A DNA stretch of 48,387 bases from Rhodocyclales bacterium (GCA_003105015.1 PQAF01000043.1:1-48387), one strand, 5' to 3'; shown: positions 8,900 to 19,491, counted from the first letter of the stretch. Notes: generated by a model not told the origin, from the letters alone. Numbers and translations are program-made.

Positions 8900-10188
8900 A
8901 CATCGCGATCATCTTCGGCCTGCTGGCCGCGCTGATGCTGACCGGCATGCCGATCTCGATATCGCTCGGCCTGACGGTGCTCTCCTTCCTGTTCTTCATG
9001 ACCCAGGTGCCGGTCGAGTCCGTGGCACTGAAGCTGTTCACCGGCATCGAGAAGTTCGAGATCATGGCGATCCCATTCTTCATCCTCGCCGGCAATTTCC
9101 TTACCCACGGCGGCGTGGCGCGCCGAATGATCCATTTCGCCACCTCTCTGGTCGGACATTGGCCCGGCGGGCTGGGGCTCGGTGCGGTGGTGGCCTGCGC
9201 CCTGTTCGCCGCGGTGTCCGGTTCCAGTCCGGCGACCGTGGTGGCCATCGGTTCGATCCTGATCCCGGCAATGGTCAAGGCCGGCTATCCGGTCAGGTTC
9301 GGCGCCGGCGTGGTCGCCTCGGCGGGAGGCCTGGGCATCCTGATTCCACCTTCGATCGTCATGGTCATGTATGCGGTGTCCACCAACAGTTCCATCGGTG
9401 CATTGTTCATGGCCGGGGTCATGCCGGGGCTGGTGCTGGCCAGCATGCTCTTGTTTACCACCTGGTATCGCGCCTGGCGTCACAACTACCCGAAGGAACG
9501 GCGGGCCAGTTGGGGCGAGCGCCTCAAGGCCTTCCGCGACTCGGTCTGGGGGCTGATGCTGATCCTGGTGGTGATGGGCGGCATCTATTCCGGCCTGTTC
9601 ACCCCGACGGAAGCGGCGGCCATGAGCGCGGTGTATGCTTTCTTCGTTGCCGTGTTCGTGTACAAGGACATGTCCCTGAAGGACGTGCCGAAGACGCTGC
9701 TGGCTTCGGCAAACATGAGCGCGATGCTGCTCTACATCATCACCAACGCGGTGCTGTTCTCCTTCCTGCTGACGCACGAGAACATTCCGCAGGCCATTTC
9801 CGACTGGCTGCTCGCCAGCGGCTTGGGCGTGATCGGCTTCCTGCTGGCGGTGAACATCCTGCTCCTTATCATGGGCAATTTCATGGAGCCTTCGTCGATC
9901 ATTCTGATCACGGCGCCGATCCTGTTCCCGATCGCCATGAAGCTGGGCATCGACCCGGTGCACTTCGGCGTCATGATCACGGTGAACATGGAAATCGGCA
10001 TGATCACGCCGCCTGTCGGCTTGAACCTGTATGTCGCCAGCGGCATCAGCAAACTGGGGCTCACGGAGATGACCGTGGCGGTATGGCCGTGGCTGTTGAC
10101 CATGCTGATATTCCTCGCGCTCGTCACCTACTGGCCGCCGCTCTCGCTGTGGCTGCCGCGCCATCTCGGCATGATCGCCGGTGGTTGA
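8896..10188 (+). CDS. dctM: TRAP transporter large permease subunit (DctM)
   Basis: Large permease of the dicarboxylate TRAP system, 430 residues, with the many hydrophobic segments of the ion transporter superfamily. Family signatures include the N-terminal LTGMPISISLGL, the AVSGSSPATVVAIGS segment at about 110-124, GILIPPSIVMV at about 152-162, and GMITPPVGLNLYV in the C-terminal half. It uses the sodium or proton gradient to release substrate delivered by DctP. The ATGA overlap with dctQ indicates coupled translation. A terminator follows at 10208-10231, closing the operon. Confidence 0.95.
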   Translation: MNIAIIFGLLAALMLTGMPISISLGLTVLSFLFFMTQVPVESVALKLFTGIEKFEIMAIPFFILAGNFLTHGGVARRMIHFATSLVGHWPGGLGLGAVVACALFAAVSGSSPATVVAIGSILIPAMVKAGYPVRFGAGVVASAGGLGILIPPSIVMVMYAVSTNSSIGALFMAGVMPGLVLASMLLFTTWYRAWRHNYPKERRASWGERLKAFRDSVWGLMLILVVMGGIYSGLFTPTEAAAMSAVYAFFVAVFVYKDMSLKDVPKTLLASANMSAMLLYIITNAVLFSFLLTHENIPQAISDWLLASGLGVIGFLLAVNILLLIMGNFMEPSSIILITAPILFPIAMKLGIDPVHFGVMITVNMEIGMITPPVGLNLYVASGISKLGLTEMTVAVWPWLLTMLIFLALVTYWPPLSLWLPRHLGMIAGG

Positions 10189-10207
10189 AATTCATGACTT
10201 ACGCAAC

Positions 10208-10231
10208 AGCCCGGCTCAGGCCGGGCTTTTT
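10208..10231 (+). terminator. Intrinsic terminator after dctPQM
   Basis: An 8-bp stem (10208-10215 with 10220-10227, AGCCCGGC/GCCGGGCT) with loop TCAG is followed by a T run to 10231. It lies 20 bases after the dctM stop. Confidence 0.85.
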
Positions 10232-10258
10232 GCTGGTCCTCCGATTTGCTGGGATAAT
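10230..10258 (+). promoter_or_regulatory. Candidate sigma-70 promoter for the terC-like gene
   Basis: TTGCTG (10230-10235), a 17-base spacer and GATAAT (10253-10258) give a plausible promoter. Its -35 box overlaps the T run of the preceding terminator. The start codon at 10291 follows 32 bases later. The -35 matches consensus at only three positions. Confidence 0.4.
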
Positions 10259-10290
10259 CCCGGCGCCCCCAACATTGCCATAGCAAATAC

Positions 10291-11034
10291 ATGTTTGAAG
10301 CCGCACTGACCGCCGGGTTCTGGATATCCGTCCTGCAGATCATCGCCATCGACATCCTGCTTGGCGGAGACAACGCCATCGTGATCGCTTTGGCCTGTCG
10401 GCGCCTGCCCGAGGAGCAGCGGAAGCAGGGCATCTTCTGGGGCGTGGTGGGCGCCATCGGCCTGCGCGTCATCCTGATCTTCTTTGCCTTGCAGCTGCTC
10501 GCCATTCCATTCCTGAAAATCGTCGGCGGGGCTTTGCTCTTGTGGATCGGCATCAAGCTCCTGCAGCCAGAGGACGACGGTGAGCACGGCAAGATAGAGG
10601 GCAGCACCCATCTTTGGGGCGCGATCCGCACCATCATCATCGCCGATGCGGTCATGAGCCTGGACAACGTGATTGCCGTTGCGGCAGCCGCCAAGGGCGA
10701 TCTTTCACTGGTGATTTTCGGCATTCTCGTCAGCATCCCCATCGTTGTCTGGGGCAGCAAGTTCGTGCTCAAACTGATGGACCGCCTGCCAGTCGTGATT
10801 ACCTTCGGCGGTGCGCTGCTCGGCTGGATCGCCGGCGACATGCTGCTGGGCGATGCCGTGGTGAAGCCGCACCTGGAAGGCCAGCCGGGCTGGCTGAAGT
10901 ACGTAGCCTCCACGGCGGGCGCCTTGCTGGTGGTGGCGGTCGGTACCTGGCTGGCGAAGCGGGCAATGCGGCCGAAGGCAGTCGTCGAAGTGGCGTCGAA
11001 TGAGTCAGAGGGGGAAAGGGGCGATGTCAGGTAA
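10291..11034 (+). CDS. TerC/YjbE-family integral membrane metal exporter
   Basis: A 247-residue membrane protein of the TerC superfamily, YjbE-like branch. The two acidic membrane motifs expected for ion binding are present: LLGGDNAIVIAL at about 23-34 and ADAVMSLDNVIAV at about 116-128. About seven hydrophobic segments can be counted, and the tail is hydrophilic. Members of this family export Mn2+ or take part in loading metal into exported enzymes; the metal here is not readable from the sequence. I saw no yybP-ykoY-like manganese riboswitch in the short upstream region. The downstream stress-protein gene overlaps its 3' end. Confidence 0.85.
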   Translation: MFEAALTAGFWISVLQIIAIDILLGGDNAIVIALACRRLPEEQRKQGIFWGVVGAIGLRVILIFFALQLLAIPFLKIVGGALLLWIGIKLLQPEDDGEHGKIEGSTHLWGAIRTIIIADAVMSLDNVIAVAAAAKGDLSLVIFGILVSIPIVVWGSKFVLKLMDRLPVVITFGGALLGWIAGDMLLGDAVVKPHLEGQPGWLKYVASTAGALLVVAVGTWLAKRAMRPKAVVEVASNESEGERGDVR

Positions 11035-11476
11035 CGACAGGAAGTCAGTCATGCCGAAGGTATTGGTGCCGGTCGACGGTTCGGCCTACACGGATCGGGT
11101 CATCGACCAATTGCTGCACCAGTTGGAGACGGAAGGGCCAATGGAAATGCATTTGCTCAATGTGCAGATCCCGGTCGATTCTGGACATGCACGCATGTTC
11201 GTCTCAACCGAGGACGTCGAGGCCTACCACCGTGAAGAGGGGCTTCAGGCCCTGAAGTCGGCACGGGAAAAGCTCGATGCCGCGGGCGTCAAGTACAACT
11301 GGCATGTGGCGGTCGGCCATATCGCCGACACCATCATTCAATTTGCGCGCGAGCATGCAATCGACCGTATAGTCATGGGTACGCACGGCCGTTCGGCGCT
11401 GACACATCTGCTGCTCGGCTCGGTAGCCAGCGACGTGTCCCGTTCTGCGGGTATCCCGGTTACGCTCGTCAAGTAA
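11024..11476 (+). CDS. Universal stress protein, UspA family
   Basis: Single-domain Usp of about 150 residues. The N-terminal strand VLVPVDGSAYTD and the C-terminal nucleotide-binding signature MGTHGRSALTHLLLGSVASDVSRSA (G-2X-G-9X-G-S type) indicate an ATP-binding Usp. The start is uncertain: ATG at 11000, 11024 or 11051 are all in frame. I chose 11024 because GAGGGGG lies about nine bases upstream; 11051 (AGGAA upstream, MPKVLVPVDGS) would give the typical 141-residue protein. It overlaps the terC-like gene, so the two are probably one transcript. Its physiological role is unknown. Confidence 0.85.
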   Translation: MSGNDRKSVMPKVLVPVDGSAYTDRVIDQLLHQLETEGPMEMHLLNVQIPVDSGHARMFVSTEDVEAYHREEGLQALKSAREKLDAAGVKYNWHVAVGHIADTIIQFAREHAIDRIVMGTHGRSALTHLLLGSVASDVSRSAGIPVTLVK

Positions 11477-11844
11477 TTCCGGCTTTGCACCCTCGGGGAA
11501 TAACCGGGGGGGTATTGCGGATTCTTCTGCTCCCTTTTCCGGGTTCCTGAGCCTTTTCGATGCCATGGCCCCGCTGGACATGATCCATCCCTGAGCTTGC
11601 TTCACGTCCGCCGGGTGGAGAAGGCACGTGCTTTTGCGGGCCGACAATCCGGCTGTGCCGCCCGCGACGCCCGCCCCATAACTACCCAATGCATCGCCGC
11701 AACCTTCCCGGCGGGGTGTCCGGCGCCGCTTCCGCGGCGTGTTCCGGGTTCGGAATGGCCAAAGCGCGTCTCGGTGCGGGTCCTGCTTGCAGTTTCGGGA
11801 CAAGCGGAGACGAGCCGGTAGGCCGGCTGCCAGGCGGCTTCAGC
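11477..11844. other. Intergenic spacer without recognisable gene
   Basis: About 370 G+C-rich bases between the stress-protein gene and the ndk promoter. No frame looks like a protein family on either strand, and the open frames here are short or run antisense from known genes. The only structure noted is an imperfect 7-bp stem at 11490-11510 (CCCTCGG with CCGGGGG, one G-U pair) without a T run, which could be a weak terminator after the stress-protein gene. Confidence 0.5.
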
Positions 11845-11873
11845 ACGACAATGCTGTTTTTTGCTGTTAAAAT
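11845..11873 (+). promoter_or_regulatory. Candidate promoter of ndk
   Basis: ACGACA (11845-11850; four matches to TTGACA), a 17-base spacer and TAAAAT (11868-11873; five matches) precede ndk by 59 bases. Surrounding A/T enrichment supports it. Confidence 0.45.
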
Positions 11874-11932
11874 AATGCGTTAAATGCGATTTGCCGTGAC
11901 TTTTTTCAACCCTTTGATTTTGGAGTACTTAG

Positions 11933-12358
11933 ATGGCTGTTGAACGCACCCTGTCGATCATCAAACCCGATGCCGTGGCCAAGAACGTGATCGGCAAGAT
12001 CTACTCCCGCTTCGAAACCAACGGCCTGACCATCGTGGCGGCCAAGATGAAGCACCTGTCGCGCCAGGAGGCCGAAGGCTTCTACGCCGTGCATCGCGAG
12101 CGGCCCTTCTTCAAGGATCTGGTCGAATTCATGATTTCCGGCCCGGTGATGATCCAGGTGCTGCAGGGCGAGGGCGCCATCGCCAAGAACCGCGACCTGA
12201 TGGGCGCAACCGATCCGAAAAAGGCCGCAGCGGGAACCATCCGCGCCGATTTCGCCCAAAGCATCGATGCCAATGCGGTACATGGCTCGGATGCGCCGGA
12301 AACGGCAGCCGTCGAGATCGCCTACTTCTTCCCGACGATGGAAGTCTATCCGCGCTAA
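11933..12358 (+). CDS. ndk: Nucleoside diphosphate kinase
   Basis: Balances nucleoside triphosphate pools by moving the gamma phosphate of ATP to other NDPs through a phosphohistidine. The 141-residue product is full length. It starts with the family signature [12 protein letters not shown] and carries catalytic His117 in NAVHGSD. The stop codon is directly followed by the ATG of rlmN with no spacer. It heads the long housekeeping array that runs to purA. Confidence 0.97.
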   Translation: MAVERTLSIIKPDAVAKNVIGKIYSRFETNGLTIVAAKMKHLSRQEAEGFYAVHRERPFFKDLVEFMISGPVMIQVLQGEGAIAKNRDLMGATDPKKAAAGTIRADFAQSIDANAVHGSDAPETAAVEIAYFFPTMEVYPR

Positions 12359-13501
12359 ATGAAGCAGAACCTGCTCGAATTCGATGCCGCCGGCCTGACG
12401 GCCTGGTTCGCCGGGATGGGCGAGAAGCCTTTCCGCGCGAAACAGGTGCTGCGCTGGCTGCATCAGTTCGGGGAGGACGATTTCGAGCGCATGACCGACG
12501 TAGCCAAGAGCCTGCGCACCCGCCTGGCCGAACACGCCGAGGTACGCCTGCCGCAGGTGATGCTCGACTCGGCCGCCGCGGATGGCACGCGCAAGTGGCT
12601 GCTGGATGTCGGCAACGGCAATGCCGTCGAGTGCGTCTTCATCCCGGAAGAGAACCGGGGCACGCTGTGCATCTCCACCCAGGCGGGCTGTGCCCTTGAC
12701 TGCGCCTTCTGCTCGACGGGCAAGCAAGGCTTCAACCGCAACCTGACCACGGGCGAGATCATCGGCCAGCTTTGGTGGGCGAAAAAGGCACTGGGCGATT
12801 TTCGCGCCCACGGAAGCAGCGACACAAACCGCCGTATCGCAGGGACTGACTTTTCCGGCGACCGCATCATCAGCAACGTCGTGCTGATGGGCATGGGTGA
12901 GCCGCTGGCCAACCTCGACAATGTCGTCACCGCGCTGCATCTGATGCTGGACGACAATGCCTACGGGCTATCGCGACGGCGGGTGACGGTATCGACTTCC
13001 GGCATCCTGCCGGCCATGGACCGACTGCGTGATGAATGTCCGGTGGCGTTGGCGGTGTCGCTGCATGCGCCGAACGACGCGCTGCGCGACCGACTGGTGC
13101 CGATCAACCGGAAATACCCCTTGGCCGAGCTAATGGCGGCCTGTCGGCGCTACCTGGAAAAATCGCCGCGCGATTTCATTACGTTCGAATACGTCATGCT
13201 GGATGGCGTCAACGATTCAGAAGAGCATGCCCGCGAGCTGATCCGGCTCGTGCGGGACGTGCCGTGCAAGCTCAACCTGATTCCCTTCAACCCCTTTCCG
13301 GCTTCCGGGTTCAAGCGTTCTCCCGCCCAGCGGGTGCGCCGCTTCGCCGAGATTCTGATGCAGGCTCACATCATCACGACGACGCGCAAGACCCGTGGAG
13401 AGGACATCGACGCCGCCTGCGGCCAGTTGGCCGGACAGGTACGCGATCGAACCCAGCGCCGGGAGAAACGCATTACCACCATTGCGGAGGCCGCACCGTG
13501 A
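12359..13501 (+). CDS. rlmN: Dual-specificity rRNA/tRNA adenine-C2 methyltransferase RlmN
   Basis: Radical-SAM enzyme that methylates C2 of A2503 in 23S rRNA and A37 in some tRNAs. Of 380 residues, the Fe-S motif CALDCAFC is at 111-118 (Cys111, 115, 118). The methyl-accepting cysteine lies near 354 in IDAACGQL, matching Cys355 of the E. coli enzyme; Cys118 of the cluster is preserved. GMGEPL and the STSG segment for SAM binding are also present. It starts immediately after ndk and ends with a GTGA overlap into pilW. Confidence 0.95.
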   Translation: MKQNLLEFDAAGLTAWFAGMGEKPFRAKQVLRWLHQFGEDDFERMTDVAKSLRTRLAEHAEVRLPQVMLDSAAADGTRKWLLDVGNGNAVECVFIPEENRGTLCISTQAGCALDCAFCSTGKQGFNRNLTTGEIIGQLWWAKKALGDFRAHGSSDTNRRIAGTDFSGDRIISNVVLMGMGEPLANLDNVVTALHLMLDDNAYGLSRRRVTVSTSGILPAMDRLRDECPVALAVSLHAPNDALRDRLVPINRKYPLAELMAACRRYLEKSPRDFITFEYVMLDGVNDSEEHARELIRLVRDVPCKLNLIPFNPFPASGFKRSPAQRVRRFAEILMQAHIITTTRKTRGEDIDAACGQLAGQVRDRTQRREKRITTIAEAAP

Positions 13502-14280
13502 AACGAGCCATACTGATTCTCTCTGCAGCATTCTTCGCGGGTTGTGCCGGCACCAATACCGGCCCTGGCCCTTCCGCCGCGCCGGTCTCGGAACAGGCCC
13601 CTGCCGGTCAGGCCGAAAGAAGCGCCAAGACGCATACCGAACTGGGCACCCTGTACTTGCAGGCGGGAAATCTGGCCGTTGCGCTTGAGGAAGCGCGTCT
13701 CGCTGCCGCAATCGACCTCGGTTATGCACCGGCGTTCGACCTGATGGGTCTGGTGCATCTGGCGTTGAACGAAATGCCCCAGGCCGGAACAGCCTTCGAG
13801 CGCGCCTCGCAGTTGGCTCCCGGGGATCCGCAGATCGCCAACGATTATGGCTGGTTCCTCTGCCTGAGCGGGCGGGAGCAGGAGGCATTCAAGTATTTTG
13901 AGGCAGCGGCGCGAAACCCCCTGTACAAGACGCCGACCCGCCCCTATACAAACGCCGGATTGTGTTACCTGAGGGTCAAGGATGAGAAGTCTGCCGAAGC
14001 GAATTTCCAGCGCGCCGCGATGGCCGATGGATCGAACGCACAGGCGATTTACCATCTTTCCAATCTCGCCTACAAGCGTGGGGATTATTTCAACGCCAAA
14101 AAACTCCTTGGCGAACTGCACCGCCTGATGGAGCCGAATTCCGAATCGTTGTGGTTGGGGGTCCGCATCGAGCGAAAGATTGGCGACCGTCAGGCCGAGG
14201 CTAGCTACTCTTCCCAGTTGCGGCGCAAGTTCGCCGGCACGCCTGAACACCAGGCTTTGCTGCAGGGCAATTACGAGTGA
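13498..14280 (+). CDS. pilW: Type IV pilus biogenesis/stability lipoprotein PilW (PilF)
   Basis: Outer-membrane lipoprotein that helps assemble or stabilise the PilQ secretin. The chosen GTG start overlaps the rlmN stop and opens a lipoprotein signal with lipobox FAGC (Cys16). The rest of the 260-residue product is TPR repeats from about residue 40 to 245 (for example [21 protein letters not shown] and [20 protein letters not shown]). Position between rlmN and rodZ is the usual betaproteobacterial one. Other pilus genes are outside the window. The open frame extends to 13036 inside rlmN, without meaning. Confidence 0.9.
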   Translation: MKRAILILSAAFFAGCAGTNTGPGPSAAPVSEQAPAGQAERSAKTHTELGTLYLQAGNLAVALEEARLAAAIDLGYAPAFDLMGLVHLALNEMPQAGTAFERASQLAPGDPQIANDYGWFLCLSGREQEAFKYFEAAARNPLYKTPTRPYTNAGLCYLRVKDEKSAEANFQRAAMADGSNAQAIYHLSNLAYKRGDYFNAKKLLGELHRLMEPNSESLWLGVRIERKIGDRQAEASYSSQLRRKFAGTPEHQALLQGNYE

Positions 14281-15113
14281 GCGATACGGATGTCCCGGTG
14301 ATGGAAACGCAGGCGGTCCCCGGGCCGGGCGCCATGCTGCGCATGGCGCGAGAGGCACGCGATACGTCGGTCGCGGAGGTGGCGGCCGCACTCAAGATGA
14401 GTCCCCGGCAAATCGAGGCGATCGAGAATGAGGACTTCTCGCGATTGTCTGGCGCAACGTTTATTCGGGGCTTTGTCCGCAATTACGCCCGATTGCTCAA
14501 GATCGATGCTGCACCGGTGCTGGCTGCGCTTGCAGAGCAGGCGGCGCTGCCTCAGGCAGAGCTGAATGCGCCAGCGGATGCGGGAGTGAGAATGCCGATG
14601 TCCGGCAGCCGGCAAGGCAAAGGCCTGGTTGGGGCTACCGTGCTGGCACTGGCAGTGCTCGGTATCGCTCTCGCGCTCTATTTTGACGCCATCGACACCG
14701 ATTATTTCCTGGGACCCAAGTCTGGTCCGGTGACCTCCACGCCGGGGGGGGCGCCGCAGATTGTCCAGCCGCTGCCCCAACCGGCCGCTATCGGCCAGCC
14801 AACGGCACAGGCGGAGGGCGCTGTCGCCGCCACGCAGCCTGCCGATGCCGCCGGACAGCCGGCCCCGAAACCGGGAGTGGAACAGCTGATTTTCAGCTTC
14901 GACGGCAGTTCCTGGGTTGAAGTGAAGGATGCGGCTGGCCACACGGTATTTTCCCAAATGAACGCAAAGGGTACGACGCAAGTGGTCGAAGGGCGCCCGC
15001 CATTCCAACTGGTGGTGGGCAATGCCTCCCAGGTCCGGCTGCAATACAAGGACCAGCCGGTTGACCTCAGGCCGCACACGCGCGTCGAAGTGGCGCGGCT
15101 CACGCTCGACTGA
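14277..15113 (+). CDS. rodZ: RodZ-like cytoskeletal helix-turn-helix membrane protein
   Basis: Bitopic protein of 278 residues that links MreB filaments to the membrane in rod-shaped cells. The cytoplasmic N-terminal helix-turn-helix (about 19-88, [20 protein letters not shown]) is followed by one transmembrane helix (about 117-135). A Pro/Ala/Gln-rich periplasmic linker leads to a C-terminal DUF4115 domain (about 195-278, containing [14 protein letters not shown]). The start is a GTG overlapping the pilW stop by four bases. Gene order pilW-rodZ-ispG is conserved in related bacteria. Confidence 0.88.
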   Translation: MSDTDVPVMETQAVPGPGAMLRMAREARDTSVAEVAAALKMSPRQIEAIENEDFSRLSGATFIRGFVRNYARLLKIDAAPVLAALAEQAALPQAELNAPADAGVRMPMSGSRQGKGLVGATVLALAVLGIALALYFDAIDTDYFLGPKSGPVTSTPGGAPQIVQPLPQPAAIGQPTAQAEGAVAATQPADAAGQPAPKPGVEQLIFSFDGSSWVEVKDAAGHTVFSQMNAKGTTQVVEGRPPFQLVVGNASQVRLQYKDQPVDLRPHTRVEVARLTLD

Positions 15114-15118
15114 ACCGG

Positions 15119-16372
15119 ATGGACATGGCTGTGGAACAGACAGACGGGCCGCTTGTCCGCCGCCAGACGCGCATCGTCAGGATCGGCGGCGTGGCAATCG
15201 GCGGCGCTTATCCGGTCGTCGTGCAGTCGATGACCAATACCGACACCGCGGACGAGGTGGCCACTGCCATCCAGGTGGCGCAGCTCGCCCGGGCTGGCTC
15301 TGAAATCGTGCGCATCACGGTGAATACGCAGGAGGCGGCGCGCGCCGTGCCGGGGATCCGCGAACGCCTGCTCGCCATGAATATCGACGTGCCGCTGGTC
15401 GGAGATTTCCATTTCAATGGCCACAAGCTGCTGTCCGAGAACCCGGCCTGCGCCGAGGCGCTCGACAAGCTGCGCATCAACCCCGGCAACGTCGGTCGCG
15501 GCGCCAAGCGCGACGACCAGTTCGCGCAGTTGATCGACCTGGCCTGCCGCTACGCGAAACCGGTGCGCATCGGGGTCAACTGGGGCAGCCTCGACCAGGC
15601 GCTGCTGGCACGCATCATGGACGAGAATGCACGGCGACCCCAGCCGAAGGATGCGACGCAGATCATGCGCGAGGCGATGGTGGCCTCGGCACTGGAGAGC
15701 GCGGCCAAGGCGGAGGAACTCGGCCTGCCCGGCGATGCCATCGTGCTTTCCTGCAAGGTGAGCGGGGTGCAGGATCTGATTGCCATCTATCGCGCTCTCG
15801 CCGCCCGCTGTGATTACCCGCTGCACCTCGGGCTGACCGAGGCCGGCATGGGTTCGAAGGGCATTGTCGCCTCGACGGCTGCCTTGTCTGTCCTGTTGCA
15901 GGAGGGCATCGGCGACACCATCCGCGTGTCGCTGACGCCGGAACCCAACGGCGACCGCACGCAGGAAGTCGTCGTTGCCCAGGAAATCCTGCAGACCATG
16001 GGGCTGCGCGCCTTCACGCCGCTGGTGGCGGCCTGTCCCGGCTGCGGCCGCACCGCCAGCACGGTGTTCCAGGAACTGGCGCAGGAAATCCAGTCGCACG
16101 TGCGGGCGCGCATGCCGGAATGGCGGCTGCAGTACGAGGGGGTCGAGAACATGACCCTGGCAGTGATGGGCTGCGTGGTGAACGGCCCCGGCGAGAGCAA
16201 GCATGCCAACATCGGCATCAGCCTGCCGGGCACCGGCGAGACGCCGGTGGCACCGGTGTATGTCGACGGCGAGAAGACCGTCACGCTGAAAGGGGACGAC
16301 ATCGCCCGGGAGTTCAAGGCGATTGTTGACGATTACGTCGCGCGGAAGTATCCGCGCCGGGCGACAACCTGA
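15119..16372 (+). CDS. ispG: 4-Hydroxy-3-methylbut-2-enyl diphosphate synthase
   Basis: Iron-sulfur enzyme of the methylerythritol phosphate pathway that reduces MEcPP to HMBPP using electrons from flavodoxin or ferredoxin. The 417-residue product starts with TIM-barrel sequence ([18 protein letters not shown]) and keeps the three cluster cysteines in ACPGCGRT and [10 protein letters not shown]. Length fits the short bacterial two-domain type. A second in-frame ATG lies two codons downstream (15125), so the start is uncertain by six bases. It lies five bases after rodZ and seven before hisS, within one apparent operon. Confidence 0.96.
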   Translation: MDMAVEQTDGPLVRRQTRIVRIGGVAIGGAYPVVVQSMTNTDTADEVATAIQVAQLARAGSEIVRITVNTQEAARAVPGIRERLLAMNIDVPLVGDFHFNGHKLLSENPACAEALDKLRINPGNVGRGAKRDDQFAQLIDLACRYAKPVRIGVNWGSLDQALLARIMDENARRPQPKDATQIMREAMVASALESAAKAEELGLPGDAIVLSCKVSGVQDLIAIYRALAARCDYPLHLGLTEAGMGSKGIVASTAALSVLLQEGIGDTIRVSLTPEPNGDRTQEVVVAQEILQTMGLRAFTPLVAACPGCGRTASTVFQELAQEIQSHVRARMPEWRLQYEGVENMTLAVMGCVVNGPGESKHANIGISLPGTGETPVAPVYVDGEKTVTLKGDDIAREFKAIVDDYVARKYPRRATT

Positions 16373-16379
16373 TTTTTCA

Positions 16380-17684
16380 ATGAGCCAGACGATTCAAGCA
16401 ATTCGCGGGATGAACGACATCCTGCCCGACGAGGCCGAGCTGTGGGAGCGGTTCGACGACGCTGTGCGCGGCTGGTTGCGCGCCTACGGCTACCGGCCGA
16501 TCCGCATGCCGATCGTTGAGCCGACGCCGCTTTTCTCCCGCGCCATCGGCGAAGTGACGGACATCGTCGAGAAGGAAATGTATTCCTTCGTAGACGCCCT
16601 CAACGGCGAGGCCCTCACGCTGCGCCCGGAAGGCACCGCTTCCTGCGTACGCGCCGTGCTGCAGCACAGCCTGCTCCACGCCGGGCCGCAACGCCTCTGG
16701 TATGCCGGCCCGATGTTCCGCCACGAACGGCCGCAGAAGGGGCGCTACCGCCAGTTCCACCAGTTCGGCATCGAGGCCTTCGGCTATGCCGGGCCGGATA
16801 TCGACGCCGAGCAGATCGTCATGTGCGCCCGGCTGTGGGACGAACTGGCGCTCACCGGCATCCGGCTTGAGATCAACTCGCTCGGCAGCGCCGAGGAGCG
16901 GGTCCGACACCGCGCAGAACTGATTGCCTACCTGGAACGCCATCGCGATGCCCTCGATGCCGATGCCCAGCGCCGGCTGCGTTCAAACCCGCTGCGCATT
17001 CTCGACAGCAAGAATCCGCACATGCAGGAACTCATCGAGGGTGCGCCGAAGCTGATCGATTTCCTTGGCGAGGCCTCCCTCGAGCATTTCGGCGGCGTGC
17101 AGGCGCTGCTCAAGGAGGCCGGCATTCCCTATCGCATCAACCCGCGACTGGTGCGCGGACTGGATTACTACAATCTGACCGTTTTCGAGTGGATCACCGA
17201 CAAGCTCGGCGCCCAGGGCACCGTCTGCGCAGGCGGCCGATACGACGGCTTGATCGAGCAGCTTGGCGGCAAGCCGGCGCCAGCTTGCGGTTTCGCGATG
17301 GGTGTCGAGCGCCTCATCGCCTTGCTGAAAGAGGAACATGGTGCGGAAGCGGAGCAGGCGGCGCGCGCAGCGCCAGACGTCTATGTCGTGCACCAGGGAG
17401 AAGTTGCCCAGCGCCCGGCGTTCCGCGCAGCCGAGACCCTGCGCGGGGCAGGTTACGATGTTCTGTTCCATTGCGGCGGCGGCAGCTTCAAATCGCAGAT
17501 GAAGCGGGCCGATGCCTCCGGCGCACAATTGGCCGTAATCATTGGCGATGATGAGGCGCGCGAAGGCAGCGCCAGCCTGAAACCCTTGCGCGAGGATGTG
17601 CCGCAGAGGCGCATCCCGCTGGATCAACTCGCCGACGAGATCGGCAATTATCTTTTTGGGGATGACAACGATGGCAGTGTATGA
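16380..17684 (+). CDS. hisS: Histidyl-tRNA synthetase
   Basis: Class II aminoacyl-tRNA synthetase of 434 residues. Motif 1 region, motif 2 ([18 protein letters not shown]), the histidine-specific [15 protein letters not shown] and AGGRYDGL, and motif 3 (GFAMGVERL) are all present. A C-terminal anticodon-binding domain starts near residue 335. The ATG at 16380 ([16 protein letters not shown]) matches the family; the extra open frame upstream lies in ispG. The 3' end overlaps the yfgM-like start by 14 bases. Confidence 0.97.
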   Translation: MSQTIQAIRGMNDILPDEAELWERFDDAVRGWLRAYGYRPIRMPIVEPTPLFSRAIGEVTDIVEKEMYSFVDALNGEALTLRPEGTASCVRAVLQHSLLHAGPQRLWYAGPMFRHERPQKGRYRQFHQFGIEAFGYAGPDIDAEQIVMCARLWDELALTGIRLEINSLGSAEERVRHRAELIAYLERHRDALDADAQRRLRSNPLRILDSKNPHMQELIEGAPKLIDFLGEASLEHFGGVQALLKEAGIPYRINPRLVRGLDYYNLTVFEWITDKLGAQGTVCAGGRYDGLIEQLGGKPAPACGFAMGVERLIALLKEEHGAEAEQAARAAPDVYVVHQGEVAQRPAFRAAETLRGAGYDVLFHCGGGSFKSQMKRADASGAQLAVIIGDDEAREGSASLKPLREDVPQRRIPLDQLADEIGNYLFGDDNDGSV

Positions 17685-18336
17685 CCTGGAAGAGCAGGAG
17701 CAGATATCCGAACTGAAAACCTGGTGGAGAATGTATGGCAACCTGGTGACGGCCGCACTATTGGCGGTTTCCGCGGCGGTGGTTGGCTGGCAGGCTTGGA
17801 ACTGGTACCAGGGGAAGCAGACCGCTGAGGCCTCGGTGATCTATGCCGCCGTCCAGAAAGGCGCCATGGAAAGGGATGCCAAGCGGGCGCGCGAAGCAGC
17901 CGGGGAGCTTACCGAGAAGTATCCCGGTACAGCCTACGCCGCGATGGCGGCGCTGACTTCTGCACGGATGCAATTCGATGCCGGCGATCTGAAGACTGCC
18001 CGGGCACAACTGCAGTGGGTCGCCGAGAAGGCGCGCGACAAGGATTTGCGCGATCTTGGCCGATTGCGTCTGGCACATGTCCTGTTTGACGACCAGGCGT
18101 TGGACGAGGCGCTCAAACTGCTGACCGGGGAACCGGTGCCGGCCTTTGCCGCGCGTTTCGACGAGTTGAAGGGGGACATCCTGGTGGCGCAAAACAAGAA
18201 GGCGGAGGCCAGGTCCGCCTATCAGGCTGCACTGACGAAGCAGGATGCCATCGACAAGGCCGCGGGCAGTCAGAACGGGCGGGAAACCCAGTATCGCGGG
18301 ATGTTGCAGATGAAACTTGATTCGCTTGGGGAATAA
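17671..18336 (+). CDS. YfgM-like periplasmic TPR protein (ancillary SecYEG translocon subunit)
   Basis: Inner-membrane protein of 221 residues, anchored by one N-terminal helix (about 22-42, [20 protein letters not shown]). The rest is periplasmic with TPR-like helices (Tetratricopeptide_21/YfgM family). In E. coli YfgM works with PpiD near SecYEG and affects the Rcs stress response; that role is assumed for this homologue. Start: ATG at 17671, with GGGGA (17657-17662) at good distance; ATG at 17662 is three codons upstream. It overlaps the end of hisS and shares one base with bamB (TAATG). Confidence 0.85.
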   Translation: MAVYDLEEQEQISELKTWWRMYGNLVTAALLAVSAAVVGWQAWNWYQGKQTAEASVIYAAVQKGAMERDAKRAREAAGELTEKYPGTAYAAMAALTSARMQFDAGDLKTARAQLQWVAEKARDKDLRDLGRLRLAHVLFDDQALDEALKLLTGEPVPAFAARFDELKGDILVAQNKKAEARSAYQAALTKQDAIDKAAGSQNGRETQYRGMLQMKLDSLGE

Positions 18337-19484
18337 TGATGCGCCTTTTCCTTGCGTTGCCGCTTGCCGTCGTGTTGTCCGCATGTTCGACGATGGAGAA
18401 AATCAATCCGGTGAACTGGTTTTCCAGTGCGCCGAAGGTGAAACCCGCCGAGTTGGAGCCGATCAGCCCGAGCGCCTCGCTGGCAGTGCTCTGGCAGTCG
18501 GGAGTGGGCAGCGCCGGCGGCTACGTACTGACACCTGCCGTGGTCGGCTCGAGCGTCTATGCGGCTGCGCAGGACGGGACGGTCGCCCGCTACGACAACG
18601 GAAGCCAGGTCTGGCGCATCAATGCGGGACAAACCATATCCGGCGGTGTTGGCGCAGATGGCCGTATGGTGGCGGTCGCCACGGCGAAGGGTGAAGTGCT
18701 GGCATTTGACAACACGGGCAAGACGTTATGGAAGGCGCGTGTGACTTCCGAAGTCCTGGCGGCGCCGCAGATCGCGGAAGGACTGGTCCTGGTGCGCAGC
18801 GGCGACAACCGCATCTTCGGCCTTGACGCGGCGGACGGCAAGCGCAAGTGGGTGTACCAGCGCAGCACGCCGGCGCTCTCCCTGCGCAGCAATGTCGGCG
18901 TGACCGTGGCCGGCAAGGTGGCGCTGGCCGGCTTCCCGGGCGGCAAGCTGGTGGCGATTGCGCTTAACAACGGTGCCGCGATGTGGGAGGCGACGGTGGC
19001 CTTGCCGAAGGGGGCCACCGAACTGGAACGGGTTTCCGACGTCACCAGCGCCCCCGTGGTTGCCGGGCGGGAGGTCTGTGCGGCAGCCTATCAGGGGCGG
19101 GTCGCCTGCTTCGAACTGGCTTCCGGCAACCATCTCTGGTCGCGCGACATGTCATCGGCGGCGGGTATCGACGTGGATGCCCGCAACATCTACGTGACGG
19201 ACGACAAGGGCGCAGTACATGCGCTGGACCGAGCCAACGGCGCGACGGTGTGGAAACAGGACAAGCTTTTCATGCGACAGGTGAGTCGTCCGATTGCCCT
19301 GAGCAGCCATGTCGCCGTGGGCGACTATCAGGGCGTGGTGCACCTCCTGCGTCGGGAGAACGGCGCCTTTGCTGCCCGCCACAATACGGATAGCAGCGGT
19401 ATCGCGGCCGAGCCGCAGCGGGTCGAACGGGGGTTCCTTATGCAGACGCGTAATGGCGGCCTCTATGCATTGACGGTGAATTGA
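18336..19484 (+). CDS. bamB: Outer membrane protein assembly factor BamB
   Basis: Outer-membrane lipoprotein of the BAM complex that inserts beta-barrel proteins. The 382-residue product begins with a lipoprotein signal (lipobox LSAC, Cys17). It continues as an eight-bladed PQQ-like beta-propeller, seen as repeated W-K/R and G-V/I-Y-A-L-D strands (LAFDNTGKTLWKARV, IFGLDAADGKRKWVY, AVHALDRANGATVWKQ). It starts at the stop of yfgM. Normally der would follow directly; here a methyltransferase gene lies between. Confidence 0.95.
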   Translation: MMRLFLALPLAVVLSACSTMEKINPVNWFSSAPKVKPAELEPISPSASLAVLWQSGVGSAGGYVLTPAVVGSSVYAAAQDGTVARYDNGSQVWRINAGQTISGGVGADGRMVAVATAKGEVLAFDNTGKTLWKARVTSEVLAAPQIAEGLVLVRSGDNRIFGLDAADGKRKWVYQRSTPALSLRSNVGVTVAGKVALAGFPGGKLVAIALNNGAAMWEATVALPKGATELERVSDVTSAPVVAGREVCAAAYQGRVACFELASGNHLWSRDMSSAAGIDVDARNIYVTDDKGAVHALDRANGATVWKQDKLFMRQVSRPIALSSHVAVGDYQGVVHLLRRENGAFAARHNTDSSGIAAEPQRVERGFLMQTRNGGLYALTVN

Positions 19485-19491
19485 GTTTCGC

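Noticed and set aside
10232..10290. Manganese (yybP-ykoY) riboswitch before the terC-like gene
   Set aside because: The leader is too short and lacks the paired conserved loops of that riboswitch.
11490..11511. Terminator after the universal stress protein gene
   Set aside because: The stem is imperfect (one G-U pair) and not followed by a T run; noted only as a weak possibility.
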